A stretch of 64,000 nt of DNA, from assembly GCA_944320785.1 (NCBI GenBank), contig CALUIR010000011.1:1-64000 (forward strand). Reading direction: 5' to 3'. Made by a program: the position numbers and the translations under genes. The notes under the pieces were generated by a model, which was not told where the DNA came from, made no database searches, and was given only the letters and a program-made list of their open reading frames with translations. Position 1 is the first letter of the stretch. Each line of letters starts with the position of its first letter. The DNA comes from an uncultured Bacteroidaceae bacterium. Its GTDB lineage: Bacteria > Bacteroidota > Bacteroidia > Bacteroidales > Bacteroidaceae. This document shows, piece by piece, positions 53,775-63,279 of the stretch.

Positions 53775-55685
53775 TCATTTGACTTCCTCGAAGTCAGCAT
53801 CCTGAATATTGTCATCCTGCTTGCCGGTGTTGGCATTGGAAGAAGAGGATGCATTCTGTTGTTGCCCGGCATTGGCCGCGCCACTTTGTGCATACATCGC
53901 GGCACTGGCTGCTTGGAACGCGCTGTTCACTTCGGCCATTGCGGCATCAATGCCCGCCAAGTCCTGGGCCTTATGTGCATCTTTCAGCTTCTGCAAAGCT
54001 GCTTCGATAGGCGCTTTCTTGTCGGCAGGCAACTTGTCGCCCAATTCTTTCAACTGGTTCTCGGTCTGGAAGATGACACTGTCCGCCTGGTTCAACTTGT
54101 CGATTTTCTCACGTTCCTTCTTGTCAGCCTCTGCATTGACTTCAGCTTCTGCCTTCATCCGATCGATTTCTTCCTTGCTCAAGCCGCTGGAAGCTTCGAT
54201 ACGAATGGCTTGTTCCTTGCCGGTAGCCTTATCCTTGGCAGACACTTTCAAGATACCGTTGGCATCAATATCGAAAGTCACCTCAATCTGAGGAACGCCA
54301 CGGCGGGCAGGAGCAATGCCGGTCAAGTTGAACTGGCCGATGGATTTGTTCTGCGCTGCCATCGGACGTTCGCCTTGCAGGACATGGATGGTCACCTCTG
54401 TCTGGTTGTCAGCTGCCGTAGAGAAAGTCTCTGTCTTCTTGCACGGGATCGTCGTGTTGGCATCAATCAATTTCGTCATCACGCCACCGAGCGTTTCAAT
54501 ACCCATTGACAAGGGAGTGACATCCAGCAGCACGATGTTGCCTACACCCGCTTCCTTGTTCAGCACGGCACCCTGGATGGCTGCGCCTACGGCTACCACT
54601 TCATCGGGGTTCACGCCTTTTGAAGGCACTTTGCCGAAGTAGTCTTGAACCAGCTTCTGAACAGCGGGGATACGGGAAGAACCACCTACAAGGATGACTT
54701 CATCGATATCCGATGTGCTTAAGCCGGCGTCGCTTACAGCTTTCTTGCACGGTTCCAAGCATGCCTGGATCAAATCGTGGCAGAGTTGTTCGAACTTCGC
54801 GCGGGTCAAGGTCTTCACCAGATGTTTAGGCACACCGCCCACCGGCATGATGTACGGCAAGTTGATTTCAGTGGAAGTAGAAGAAGACAATTCAATCTTT
54901 GCCTTCTCGGCAGCCTCTTTCAGGCGTTGCATGGCCATCGGGTCTTGGGTCAGGTCGGCACCTTCATCGTTCTTGAATTCCTGTACCAGCCAGTTGATGA
55001 TAGCCTGGTCAAAATCGTCACCTCCCAAATGGGTATCCCCGTTCGTTGACAAAACTTCGAACACGCCGCCGCCAAATTCCAAGATAGAGATATCAAATGT
55101 ACCGCCACCCAAGTCGAACACAGCCACCTTCATGTCCTTGTTGGCCTTGTCGATGCCGTATGCCAAAGCGGCTGCTGTCGGTTCATTAACGATACGCTTT
55201 ACGTCCAAACCGGCAATCTGACCGGCTTCTTTCGTGGCCTGACGCTGAGAGTCAGAGAAGTAAGCAGGCACGGTGATGACCGCTTCCGTCACTTCCTGAC
55301 CCAAGTAATCTTCGGCCGTCTTCTTCATCTTCTGGAGAATCATGGCCGAGATTTCCTGCGGCGTATAGTGGCGGCCGTCAATATCCACACGTGGAAGGTT
55401 GTTGTCGTTCACCACCTTGTAAGGCACACGGGAGATTTCCTTCTGCACCTGTCCCCAATTCTCACCCATGAAACGCTTGATGGAATACACCGTACGTTGC
55501 GGGTTGGTGATGGCCTGCCGCTTTGCAGGGTCACCGATTTTACGTTCGCCATTGTCCACGAAAGCCACTACGGACGGCGTGGTGCGCTTGCCTTCGCTGT
55601 TTGCAATCACCACCGGCTCGTTGCCTTCGAATACAGCAACACAAGAGTTTGTTGTTCCTAAGTCAATTCCAATAATCTTTCCCAT
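53775..55685 (-). CDS. dnaK: Chaperone DnaK (Hsp70)
   Basis: 636 residues, standard length. ATPase domain 1-385 starting [17 protein letters not shown], with [16 protein letters not shown] and [17 protein letters not shown] phosphate contacts (here [13 protein letters not shown]); conserved [17 protein letters not shown] linker; substrate-binding domain about 390-500; helical lid about 505-600; tail ending [13 protein letters not shown]. It folds proteins together with DnaJ and GrpE, which are not nearby. The gene is divergent from the ABC transporter at 56108, with family A copy 4 between them. Confidence 0.98.
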   Translation of the reverse strand: MGKIIGIDLGTTNSCVAVFEGNEPVVIANSEGKRTTPSVVAFVDNGERKIGDPAKRQAITNPQRTVYSIKRFMGENWGQVQKEISRVPYKVVNDNNLPRVDIDGRHYTPQEISAMILQKMKKTAEDYLGQEVTEAVITVPAYFSDSQRQATKEAGQIAGLDVKRIVNEPTAAALAYGIDKANKDMKVAVFDLGGGTFDISILEFGGGVFEVLSTNGDTHLGGDDFDQAIINWLVQEFKNDEGADLTQDPMAMQRLKEAAEKAKIELSSSTSTEINLPYIMPVGGVPKHLVKTLTRAKFEQLCHDLIQACLEPCKKAVSDAGLSTSDIDEVILVGGSSRIPAVQKLVQDYFGKVPSKGVNPDEVVAVGAAIQGAVLNKEAGVGNIVLLDVTPLSMGIETLGGVMTKLIDANTTIPCKKTETFSTAADNQTEVTIHVLQGERPMAAQNKSIGQFNLTGIAPARRGVPQIEVTFDIDANGILKVSAKDKATGKEQAIRIEASSGLSKEEIDRMKAEAEVNAEADKKEREKIDKLNQADSVIFQTENQLKELGDKLPADKKAPIEAALQKLKDAHKAQDLAGIDAAMAEVNSAFQAASAAMYAQSGAANAGQQQNASSSSNANTGKQDDNIQDADFEEVK

Positions 55686-55917
55686 AATCGTATTTTTTTA
55701 TTTATTATTTCAACTAAATTCCCTGCATGCCTGCACCTTGTTGCAAACACGCACGCTTTTCCCTACACAAAGGCCATGCCAAACGCCCCATTCTGCCCGG
55801 AAGAAAGAACTTAAACGGGAAAAATCTGCCGTTATGGCAGGAAACAAAGCCAAGCAAGGCGCATGACAAACCAAAGTTGCACGGCAAGGAAACCCTGCTT
55901 TGCCGTGCAACAAGTCT
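55686..55917. other. Intergenic region upstream of dnaK
   Basis: No gene is supported. It contains the dnaK leader (AT-rich, no clear -7 box) and a hairpin-like pair GTTGCACGGCAAGGA / CTTTGCCGTGCAAC at about 55877-55910. Confidence 0.45.
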
Positions 55918-56040
55918 GTCCTCAGGCTGAGGATGCACATCTTTTCTTTAGCCTAAGGATGCGCACCTTTAGCCTAAAGATATAGAATTTGCCCGTGTGA
56001 GTGGAACTTTCCATACGGGCAAACGGGATTCCCTCCGCAC
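55918..56040 (+). repeat. Family A repeat, copy 4 (three units plus tail)
   Basis: Units start at 55918, 55939 and 55965. The first interval is 21 bp; the second is 26 because of a 5-bp insertion, which shows the array is variable. The tail TATAGAATTTGCCCGTG and the end CCGCAC are shared with copy 1. It lies between divergent dnaK and the ABC transporter genes, ending about 40 bp before the -7 box of the latter. Confidence 0.85.
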
Positions 56041-56080
56041 TTTTTCAAAGATTGTTGCCGCCACAGTCGCGGATTTTCCG

Positions 56081-56088
56081 TAAGTTTG
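56081..56088 (+). promoter_or_regulatory. -7 box of the binding protein-permease operon
   Basis: TAAGTTTG fits the Bacteroidetes -7 consensus, 20 bp before the ATG at 56108. Confidence 0.5.
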
Positions 56089-56107
56089 CGCCGTCAACAT
56101 CGCAACC

Positions 56108-57238
56108 ATGAGAAAGATTTGCCGCTTCATGCCCTTGCTGTTATCCTGCTTCATGCTGACAGCTTGCCAGCACAAAGCAGGAAAAGCCGCGCACCCGGAG
56201 GGAAAGCTTGTGCCTCTGAAATACGCAAAAGGCTTCACCATCCGGGAAAATGAGCGGTACGCCACCGTCACGGTCATGAACCCGTGGAAAGAAGGCAGCG
56301 TTTATGCGAAGTATTATTTGGTAGAAGACTCCGCAGCGGAAACGCCCTCCGACGGCACGAAAGTCACCGTTCCCCTGCAATCCATGGCCGCCAATTCCGC
56401 CACGCACCTGGAGTTCCTGCAATTGTTGGGCGTCATCGACCGGGTGACCGGCGTATGCAATCCCCGCTACGTTTACAACCCCCGCATCTTGCAACGCGTG
56501 AAAGACCGACAGGTGAAGGATCTCGGCGATGCCTTCCGGATAGACATCGAACAGTTGCTCCTGCTCCGCCCGCAGGCAGTCATGACATCGGCCTACAATG
56601 CCGACGACGAAAACAGCAAGAAGCTGCGGCATACCGGCATCACCTTATTATATAATATAGAATGGCAGGAAGAAAACATCTTGGGACGGGCGGAATGGAT
56701 TAAGTTCATCGGCGCCTTCTATGGCCAAAGCAGCAAGGCCGACAGCATCTTCGCAGAAGTGGAACGGAACTACAACTGGCTGAAGGAAAAGGCCAAGCAG
56801 GCAGGCGGGCAGCCTGCCATCCTGTCGGGAGAAGATTTCCGGGGAACATGGCACATACCTGCTGGAAGGAGCTTCACGGCACAGTTGTTCCGCGATGCCG
56901 GCGCCCGGTACCTTTACGCAGAGGACACGGGCAAAGGCAGCATCCCGTCTGACATCGAGAACGTGCTGCTCCAGTTCAAGGATGCCGACATCTGGGTCGG
57001 CACGCAGGCCAATACCTTAAAAGAACTTGAAGCGAAAGACGCCCAATACCGCCTTTTCAAAGCATTCCGGGAAGGGAATGTCTATAATTACAACCGAAGA
57101 ACCACGGCAGAGGGAGGGAATGACTACTGGGAAAGCGCCGTAGCCCGCCCGGACATCCTGCTGGCGGACCTGATAAAGGTGCTTCACCCCGGACTCCTGC
57201 CCGGGCATGAACTGTTTTATATCCAGAAACTGAAATGA
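56108..57238 (+). CDS. ABC transporter substrate-binding lipoprotein (BtuF/FecB-like)
   Basis: 376 residues, lipoprotein signal with Cys20 (LTACQHK). Class III binding-protein fold with two lobes joined by a long helix. The N-lobe has STRAHLEFLQLLGVIDRVTGV-like sequence (here NSATHLEFLQLLGVIDRVTGVCNPRY) and LLLLRPQAVMTSAYNADD; the C-lobe has WIKFIGAFYGQSSKADSIFAEVERNY and GGNDYWESAVARPDILLADLIKVLHP. Such proteins bind siderophores, haem or cobalamin. Its stop overlaps the permease start codon (ATGA). The substrate cannot be told from sequence. Confidence 0.88.
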   Translation: MRKICRFMPLLLSCFMLTACQHKAGKAAHPEGKLVPLKYAKGFTIRENERYATVTVMNPWKEGSVYAKYYLVEDSAAETPSDGTKVTVPLQSMAANSATHLEFLQLLGVIDRVTGVCNPRYVYNPRILQRVKDRQVKDLGDAFRIDIEQLLLLRPQAVMTSAYNADDENSKKLRHTGITLLYNIEWQEENILGRAEWIKFIGAFYGQSSKADSIFAEVERNYNWLKEKAKQAGGQPAILSGEDFRGTWHIPAGRSFTAQLFRDAGARYLYAEDTGKGSIPSDIENVLLQFKDADIWVGTQANTLKELEAKDAQYRLFKAFREGNVYNYNRRTTAEGGNDYWESAVARPDILLADLIKVLHPGLLPGHELFYIQKLK

Positions 57239-58224
57239 AAAAGAAGTTCGCGCTGCTTGCCGCCTTGTCCGTCCTGCTCCTTTTCTGCGACCTCCTTTTC
57301 GGGAGCGCCCGCCTGCCTCTCCGCATCGTGTGGGACACACTGGCCGGCAACAACGCAGACGTCATCTATCAGGAAATCATCTTCAACCACCGCCTGCCCA
57401 AAGCCATCACTGCCATCTTGGCCGGTTCCGCCCTTTCTGTAGCCGGCGTATTGATGCAGACCTTGTTCCGCAACCCGCTTGCCGGACCCGATGTATTGGG
57501 AGTCACGTCCGGCGCCAGTTTGGGCGTGGCTTTGCTCACCTTCTGCGCCTCCTCGTTCCCTTGGCTCGCCGCCAGCGGGTGGGGGCAGGTCTCGGCTGCC
57601 ATCATCGGAGCCTTGACGGTCCTGTTGCTCATCATCCTCGCCTCCATCCGAATCCCGCAAACGGTATCTCTGCTGATTGTCGGCATGATGTTCGGCAACT
57701 TCGCAGGCGCCATTGTCAGCATCCTGCAAAACAGCAGCAACCCTGACACGCTGAAACTCTTTGTCACCTGGACCTTCGGAAGCCTTTCTGCCGTGGACTG
57801 GCACTACCTGCAATTCATGCTTCCCCTTGTCTTGGCCGGCCTAATGGCTGCCTTCATCCTGCAAAAACCGCTCAACCTCCTCCTTTTGGGCGACAACTAT
57901 GCAACAGGCTTGGGCGTTTCCGTGTTCCGCATGCGCATCTGGACCATCTTGGCCACCGCGCTCCTTGCCGGCACCTCCACGGCCTTCACCGGCCCCATCG
58001 CATTCATCGGCATCACGGTGCCGCACATCGCGCGCGGCATTTTCCGCACCTCCGACCACAAGGCCATCATCCCTGCCGCCATCCTTTGCGGGACAACGCT
58101 CATGCTGGCCTGCGACATCCTCTCGCAACTGGCTGTCTCGCAAGGCACGCTCCCCATCAACGCCATCACCGCCCTGTTCGGTTCGCCGGTCATCATCTGG
58201 ATTATCCTGAAAGGTTACCGATAA
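57235..58224 (+). CDS. FecCD-family ABC transporter permease
   Basis: 329 residues, about ten membrane helices, the BtuC/FecCD fold. Family motifs are GSALSVAGVLMQTLFRNPLAGPDVLGVTSGASLG (about 62-95) and, in the C-terminal part, AFTGPIAFIGITVPHIAR with the coupling helix for the ATPase. It works with the preceding binding protein. A matching ATPase (FecE/BtuD) gene would normally follow, but the next gene is exonuclease III on the other strand, so the ATPase must be elsewhere or lost. Confidence 0.92.
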   Translation: MKKKFALLAALSVLLLFCDLLFGSARLPLRIVWDTLAGNNADVIYQEIIFNHRLPKAITAILAGSALSVAGVLMQTLFRNPLAGPDVLGVTSGASLGVALLTFCASSFPWLAASGWGQVSAAIIGALTVLLLIILASIRIPQTVSLLIVGMMFGNFAGAIVSILQNSSNPDTLKLFVTWTFGSLSAVDWHYLQFMLPLVLAGLMAAFILQKPLNLLLLGDNYATGLGVSVFRMRIWTILATALLAGTSTAFTGPIAFIGITVPHIARGIFRTSDHKAIIPAAILCGTTLMLACDILSQLAVSQGTLPINAITALFGSPVIIWIILKGYR

Positions 58225-58272
58225 ACCGCCTCATCCTCCCCCAAAAAGCGGGAAAAAGATTCCTTTTGACAG

Positions 58273-59031
58273 CTAGATGTCAAGCAGCAGTTCCACCGGG
58301 CAATGGTCAGAACCATAGATTTCCGTATGAATCCTGGCATCGGCCAATTTCCCGTTGAGAGACGCGGAAACAAGGAAATAATCAATGCGCCACCCGGCAT
58401 TCTTCTCCCTAGCCTTGAAGCGGTAAGACCACCATGAATAAATGTCTTTCCTGTCAGGATAGAAATAGCGGAATGTGTCTGTGAAGCCTGCTGCCAACAA
58501 GCTGCTGAACTTCTGCCGCTCTTCATCCGTGAACCCGGCATTCTTGCGGTTCGTCTTGGGGTTCTTCAAGTCTATTTCCTGATGCGCCACATTGAGGTCG
58601 CCGCACACGACAACTGGCTTCCGTGCCTCCAATTGCTTCAGATAGGCAAGGAAGTCATCTTCCCACGCCATGCGGTAATCCAACCGCCGCAGCCCGTCCT
58701 GCGAATTGGGCGTATAGACATTCACCAAGAAGAACGCCTCCATTTCGAGGGTGATTATCCGTCCCTCCCGGTCATGCTCCTCCCTGTTCATGCCGTATGT
58801 GGCATTCAAAGGCTGATGCCGGGTGAAGATGGCCGTTCCCGAATAGCCTTTCTTCTCGGCATAGTTCCAATAAGAGCGGTAACCGTCGAACTGAAGGTCT
58901 AATTGCCCGGCCTGCATCTTCGTTTCCTGCAGGCAGAAGAAATCGGCATCCAATTGGCGGAACATGTCGGCAAAGCCTTTGTCACAGCAGGCACGCAACC
59001 CGTTGACATTCCAAGATATGAGTTTCAGCAT
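58273..59031 (-). CDS. xth: Exodeoxyribonuclease III
   Basis: 252 residues from the ATG at 59031 ([19 protein letters not shown]), the family start; the earlier in-frame ATG at 59076 adds a non-homologous leader. Endonuclease/exonuclease/phosphatase fold: [19 protein letters not shown] with the metal Glu, [18 protein letters not shown], and the catalytic Asp/His in [17 protein letters not shown] endonuclease and 3'-5' exonuclease in base excision repair. Confidence 0.96.
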   Translation of the reverse strand: MLKLISWNVNGLRACCDKGFADMFRQLDADFFCLQETKMQAGQLDLQFDGYRSYWNYAEKKGYSGTAIFTRHQPLNATYGMNREEHDREGRIITLEMEAFFLVNVYTPNSQDGLRRLDYRMAWEDDFLAYLKQLEARKPVVVCGDLNVAHQEIDLKNPKTNRKNAGFTDEERQKFSSLLAAGFTDTFRYFYPDRKDIYSWWSYRFKAREKNAGWRIDYFLVSASLNGKLADARIHTEIYGSDHCPVELLLDI

Positions 59032-59083
59032 GGTTTTCTTTATTATAATCAGATGAAAAGATGGGACGTTTTTCAAGAAGAAT

Positions 59084-59119
59084 TGTCCCGCGCCGATAGA
59101 TGGCGGCCGGCACGGGACA
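59084..59119. terminator. Hairpin downstream of hisS
   Basis: TGTCCCGCGCC at 59084-59094 pairs with GGCACGGGACA at 59109-59119 (one mismatch). It lies 10 bp after the hisS stop on the minus strand, with only a weak T-rich run. Confidence 0.55.
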
Positions 59120-59128
59120 GAAGAATTA

Positions 59129-60493
59129 TCACTTTTGGAACGAGTGAACCAGTTCCTCCGGCGTAAGCAGTTGCTGCACGCCCGTGGCCATGTCCTTGAG
59201 CGTCACCTTCCCTTCGTTCATCTCATCTTCACCGATGATGGCCACAAAAGGGATTTGCTTGCTGTTGGCATAAGCCATTTGCTTCTTCATTTTGGCGGCA
59301 TCAGGATAAAGTTCCGTGCGTACGCCGGCTTTCCTTGCTTCCGCCATGACGGGCAAAGCGTAATGCGCTTCCTTCTCACCAAAGTTCACGAAAAGCAACT
59401 GCGTCCCGTCGGGCGCGTCCTTCGGGTAAAGGTCCAATTGGTTCAGCACGTCAAAGATGCGGTCTGCGCCAAAAGAGATGCCTACCCCCGAAACGTTGGG
59501 CAACCCGAAAATGCCCGTGAGGTTGTCATAACGGCCTCCCCCGGTAATGCTGCCTATCTGCACGTCGAGCGCTTTCACCTCAAAGATGGCACCCGTGTAA
59601 TAGTTCAGCCCCCGTGCAAGGGTAAGGTCTAATTCCACCTCGTTGTGAAGCGCCAGAGCCTCCAACGTGTCCAGGATAAACGTGCATTCATCAAGGCCCT
59701 TCATGCCCGTCTCACTCTCTGCCAAAATGCCTCTTAGCGTTGCCAGCTTGTCCGCATTGCTTCCGGCCAGCAGGATGATGGGCTGCAACGTCTCAATTGC
59801 TTCTTGGCGGATTCCCTTGGAGGCCAGTTCGGCATTGACGTTCTCCAGCCCGATTTTGTCCAGTTTGTCGATGGCCACCGTGATGTCGGCCATCTTGTCG
59901 GGTTCGCCAATTGTTTCGGCGATGCCGGCAAGGATTTTCCGGTTGTTCAGCTTGATGGCCACACGGATGCCCAACCGCGTGAACACATTATCGATGATTT
60001 GCATCAGTTCCACCTCGTTCAGCAGGGAGTCGCTGCCGATGATGTCGGCATCGCACTGGTAGAACTCGCGGTAACGTCCCTTCTGTGGGCGGTCGGCACG
60101 CCATACAGGCTGTATCTGGTAGCGTTTGAAGGGAAAAGAGATTTCGTCGCGGTGCATCACCACATAGCGGGCGAAAGGCACCGTGAGGTCATAGCGCAGC
60201 CCTTTCTCGCAAAACTTTGCGGCCAATCGCAAGGCGTTGCGCGACAGAAGTTCCTCATCAGTGATGCCCGCAAAGTAATCGCCGGAGTTCTGGATCTTGA
60301 ACAACAGCTTGTCTCCTTCTTCGCCGTACTTGCCCATCAGGGTGGAAAGGTTCTCCATGGCAGGCGTCTCTATCTGCCTGAAGCCGTAGAGGTGGAACAC
60401 TTGCCGGATGGTGTCGAAGATGTAATTCCTTTTTGCCATCTCCTCGGGCGAGAAGTCGCGTGTCCCTTTCGGGATTCCCGGTTTTGCTGCCAT
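59129..60493 (-). CDS. hisS: Histidyl-tRNA synthetase
   Basis: 454 residues. Class II aminoacyl-tRNA synthetase: motif 1 near [21 protein letters not shown], motif 2 in [32 protein letters not shown], histidine-binding [14 protein letters not shown], and motif 3 in [12 protein letters not shown]. The C-terminal anticodon-binding domain is at about 360-454. Charges tRNA-His. The aminopeptidase gene upstream ends 11 bp before it, suggesting co-transcription. Confidence 0.97.
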   Translation of the reverse strand: MAAKPGIPKGTRDFSPEEMAKRNYIFDTIRQVFHLYGFRQIETPAMENLSTLMGKYGEEGDKLLFKIQNSGDYFAGITDEELLSRNALRLAAKFCEKGLRYDLTVPFARYVVMHRDEISFPFKRYQIQPVWRADRPQKGRYREFYQCDADIIGSDSLLNEVELMQIIDNVFTRLGIRVAIKLNNRKILAGIAETIGEPDKMADITVAIDKLDKIGLENVNAELASKGIRQEAIETLQPIILLAGSNADKLATLRGILAESETGMKGLDECTFILDTLEALALHNEVELDLTLARGLNYYTGAIFEVKALDVQIGSITGGGRYDNLTGIFGLPNVSGVGISFGADRIFDVLNQLDLYPKDAPDGTQLLFVNFGEKEAHYALPVMAEARKAGVRTELYPDAAKMKKQMAYANSKQIPFVAIIGEDEMNEGKVTLKDMATGVQQLLTPEELVHSFQK

Positions 60494-60504
60494 GCTTGCC
60501 CCCC

Positions 60505-61698
60505 TTATTTGATTCCTAACTTCTTAGCGATATCCTTGGGAAGCGCATCTTTGTGGACGATGAAGTTCATCGTCTTGTAAGCCACGAAAGCCTTGGATGC
60601 ATACCAGATGCCGTGGTACTTCCCGGCATCTCCCCACGAGTTTTTCACCATGTAGTATTCCTTCCCGTTCTGGTCCTTGGCCAATCCATAGAGCAACATG
60701 CCGTGGTCGTCCGTAGTTTCCCAATTGTCGAACGCTTTCTGGCGCATCTCTTGCGTGATTTCCATTTCAGGAAGCGGGCGCGAAGTCAGTTCTTTCCTCT
60801 TGTCGGCGGCGGTGAGTCCCGTCCAGCGCGCCATGTCAGAACCCGTCAGTTCAGCCCCCTTGCTGGCATCCGGCATGACCGCGATGCCATCGCGCGTGAA
60901 GCCTTGTTCGCTCACGTCGCTGCCCCATGCAATAGTATAGCCGTTGTTGATGGCATTGTCGATGACGCGCATCATCTCATCGACAGGAAGATTATAGGAC
61001 AGGGCGTTGCGCCAGTTGTCAGGTATTTCCACGGCAAACGCGGTATAGAAAGGATGGTGCGTGTAGGAAGTGATGGAAACATAATCGTCCGGGTTCAGCC
61101 CCAATTCTTTGGCGAAGGACTGCGGCGTGTATTCCTTGCCGTTATAGGTGAAGGATTCCGGGCATTCGCCAAGGTACGTGTCGTAAATGGCGCACAAGCC
61201 TTTCCGCCACACCGGCGTAAGCTTGCTGAACTTCCCTTTGGCGATGGCGTTGACGTATGCCTCGGCCACAGCGTCCAGTTCGCTATGCACAGGCAGGCTG
61301 TCGCCGTACATGATGCCCGGCATGGCCTCTTGCGGCACCAAGCCATAGTGCTGCAGGCAGTAGATGCCATCATAGAAAGAGCCGCCAGGCGAGAAAGAGC
61401 CTTCCGCATGCAGGCGGACATAACGTTCGCCACGGTCTTCCATCGTCTTGTGTACCAAGAACATTTCCGACAAATCATACTCGCCTTTGCCCATGCGGAG
61501 CAGTTCCGATTCGAAGAAGCCCATGGTGGAGAAGCTCCAGCACGTGCTGGAACGGTGCTGGTCCTTGACGGAAGTGATAGGGATTTCCTTTATGGTGGTA
61601 AACACGAATCCTTCTTGTTGCAGGGTGTCTTTGCTTTCTTGGGCTGCCATGTCCAACGCGATAAGCCCCATGGCTGCGGTAAATAACAGTTTTTTCAT
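60505..61698 (-). CDS. Secreted C1-family aminopeptidase (bleomycin hydrolase-like)
   Basis: 397 residues. Signal peptide about 1-19 (ALDMAAQ). Papain-fold catalytic residues are the Gln in [23 protein letters not shown] with the nucleophile Cys, the His in [24 protein letters not shown] and the Asn in KNSWG. It resembles PepC/BlmH, which trims N-terminal residues from peptides, but carries a signal peptide and probably works in the periplasm. It precedes hisS and follows an Xaa-Pro aminopeptidase gene by 45 bp, so a small peptidase operon is likely. Confidence 0.9.
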   Translation of the reverse strand: MKKLLFTAAMGLIALDMAAQESKDTLQQEGFVFTTIKEIPITSVKDQHRSSTCWSFSTMGFFESELLRMGKGEYDLSEMFLVHKTMEDRGERYVRLHAEGSFSPGGSFYDGIYCLQHYGLVPQEAMPGIMYGDSLPVHSELDAVAEAYVNAIAKGKFSKLTPVWRKGLCAIYDTYLGECPESFTYNGKEYTPQSFAKELGLNPDDYVSITSYTHHPFYTAFAVEIPDNWRNALSYNLPVDEMMRVIDNAINNGYTIAWGSDVSEQGFTRDGIAVMPDASKGAELTGSDMARWTGLTAADKRKELTSRPLPEMEITQEMRQKAFDNWETTDDHGMLLYGLAKDQNGKEYYMVKNSWGDAGKYHGIWYASKAFVAYKTMNFIVHKDALPKDIAKKLGIK

Positions 61699-61743
61699 AA
61701 AAAGGGTTTGTTTTTGATTGATGAATTATAGTTTTACGATTCT

Positions 61744-63135
61744 TTATTCGTTCATGATTTGCTCCACTTCCTTGATGGTGATGGGAATCCTCTTTTCGCC
61801 CAGGAAACGCGAACCGTCGGCGGTGATGAGGATGTCGTCCTCCAAACGGATGCCGCCGAAGTCCTTGTACTTCTCGATGGCATCGTAACACAGGAAGTCG
61901 GCGTGCAGGCCCTCGCTGTGCCACTTGTCGATGAGGGCAGGGATGAAATAGCACCCCGGTTCGTCCGTGATGACGAAGCCTTCCTGCAAACGGCGGCCCA
62001 TGCGCAGGGAAGATGTGCCGAACTGCTGGATGGGGCGCACTTCTTCATCATAGCCAACATGGATTTGTCCCAAGTCTTCCATGTCATGCACATCGAGTCC
62101 CATCATGTGGCCCAAGCCGTGAGGCATGAAAAGGGCATGGGCGCCTGCGGCCACCGCGTCATCGATGTTGCCCTTCATCAAGCCGAGGCTTTTCAGCCCT
62201 TCCGCCAGCACTTTGCACACCGACAGATGCACTTGCTGGTACGTGTTGCCGGGACGTGCGAACTCGATGGCCTTGTCATGGCAGGCCAGCACGATGTTGT
62301 AAATGTCACGCTGGCGGTCGCTGAACCGCCCTCCCACAGGCACGGTGCGCGTGAAGTCGGAACAATAGTTGTGGATGTTCTCTGCGCCCGCATCGGTCAG
62401 CATCAGCCGACCCGCCTCCAATATGCCGCTATGGTCATGGTTGTGCAGCGTCTCCCCGTGCTGTGAAAGGATAGTAGGGAACGAGACCATGCTTCCGTAG
62501 GAGGCGGCCACCCCGTCCATCACCCCGGCGATATACTGTTCCTTCACGCCGGGCTTGCAGAGCCGCATGGCGGCGGTGTGCATTTCGTAGCCGATGTTGC
62601 AGGCATCTTCTATCTCTTTAATTTCTTCCTCCGACTTGACGGAACGCAGCGACACCACCGCTTTCACCAATTCAATGGAAGCATATTGCCGGGCCACGGA
62701 AGCCCGGATGCCCGTCAGCGCTTCGAGCAGCAGCATGTTGTCGTAGCGGTAAGGCGGCAGGAAATGGACCTTCCGCCCGGCAGCCACAGCGGCCTGCACG
62801 GTTTCCGTGAGCCGGCGGAATGGAAAAGTGCGGGCCACGCCTGCCCGCATGCCCAGTTCAGCCACGGTAGGCTGCGCCCCCATCCAGATGATGTCGTCCA
62901 TGTCCACATCGTTGCCGAAAAGCGTTTCTTCGCCGCTTTCCACATCGATGATGCCGGCAAATCCCGGCTGGTTCAGGCCGAAAAAATAAAGGAATGAACT
63001 GTCCTGGCGGAACCGATACGTGTTGTCAGGGTAATTGGCCGGTGCCTCGGCGTTACCTAAGAGGAGGATCAGCCCCTCCCCTACCTTTTCGCGCAAGGCG
63101 GCGCGGCGTTGCTGGTAAGTCTCTTTCTTGAACAT
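61744..63135 (-). CDS. pepP: Xaa-Pro aminopeptidase (M24)
   Basis: 463 residues from the ATG at 63135 (MFKKETYQQRRAALREKV); the reading frame extends far upstream but without similarity. N-terminal AMP_N domain at about 1-150; the metallopeptidase domain has the metal ligands Asp (LTDAGAENIHNYCSDFTRTVPV, two Asp), His (MPHGLGHMMGLDVHD), Glu (VITDEPGCYFIP) and Glu (IRLEDDILIT). It removes an N-terminal residue before proline. It probably cooperates with the C1 aminopeptidase in peptide breakdown. Confidence 0.93.
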   Translation of the reverse strand: MFKKETYQQRRAALREKVGEGLILLLGNAEAPANYPDNTYRFRQDSSFLYFFGLNQPGFAGIIDVESGEETLFGNDVDMDDIIWMGAQPTVAELGMRAGVARTFPFRRLTETVQAAVAAGRKVHFLPPYRYDNMLLLEALTGIRASVARQYASIELVKAVVSLRSVKSEEEIKEIEDACNIGYEMHTAAMRLCKPGVKEQYIAGVMDGVAASYGSMVSFPTILSQHGETLHNHDHSGILEAGRLMLTDAGAENIHNYCSDFTRTVPVGGRFSDRQRDIYNIVLACHDKAIEFARPGNTYQQVHLSVCKVLAEGLKSLGLMKGNIDDAVAAGAHALFMPHGLGHMMGLDVHDMEDLGQIHVGYDEEVRPIQQFGTSSLRMGRRLQEGFVITDEPGCYFIPALIDKWHSEGLHADFLCYDAIEKYKDFGGIRLEDDILITADGSRFLGEKRIPITIKEVEQIMNE

Positions 63136-63166
63136 AAGCGCGGTCACTGTCTTTGTATTCTTTTTG

Positions 63167-63174
63167 CAAATGTA
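63167..63174 (-). promoter_or_regulatory. -7 box of the peptidase-hisS transcript
   Basis: On the minus strand the sequence reads TACATTTG, a good Bacteroidetes -7 box, 32 bp before the pepP start codon. Confidence 0.55.
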
Positions 63175-63249
63175 ACAAATAAGTGTTTCCGTCCCGCCAC
63201 TTTGGCGTTTTTTAATGCAAAAACGGGCGCAACATCCGGGCAAGACAGG

Positions 63250-63257
63250 TATCTTTG
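63250..63257 (+). promoter_or_regulatory. -7 box of the patatin-like gene
   Basis: TATCTTTG fits the Bacteroidetes -7 consensus, 22 bp before the ATG at 63280, leaving a very short leader. Confidence 0.5.
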
Positions 63258-63279
63258 CCCCGTGGCAACGTGTCAAGGC

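Noticed and set aside
18423..56040. Family A repeats as a CRISPR array
   Set aside because: Units are near-identical palindromes with 3-4 base linkers and a 21-bp period; there are no spacers of unique sequence and no cas genes.
59032..59076. Upstream start of exonuclease III at 59076
   Set aside because: The family start [11 protein letters not shown] corresponds to the ATG at 59031; the leader has no similarity.
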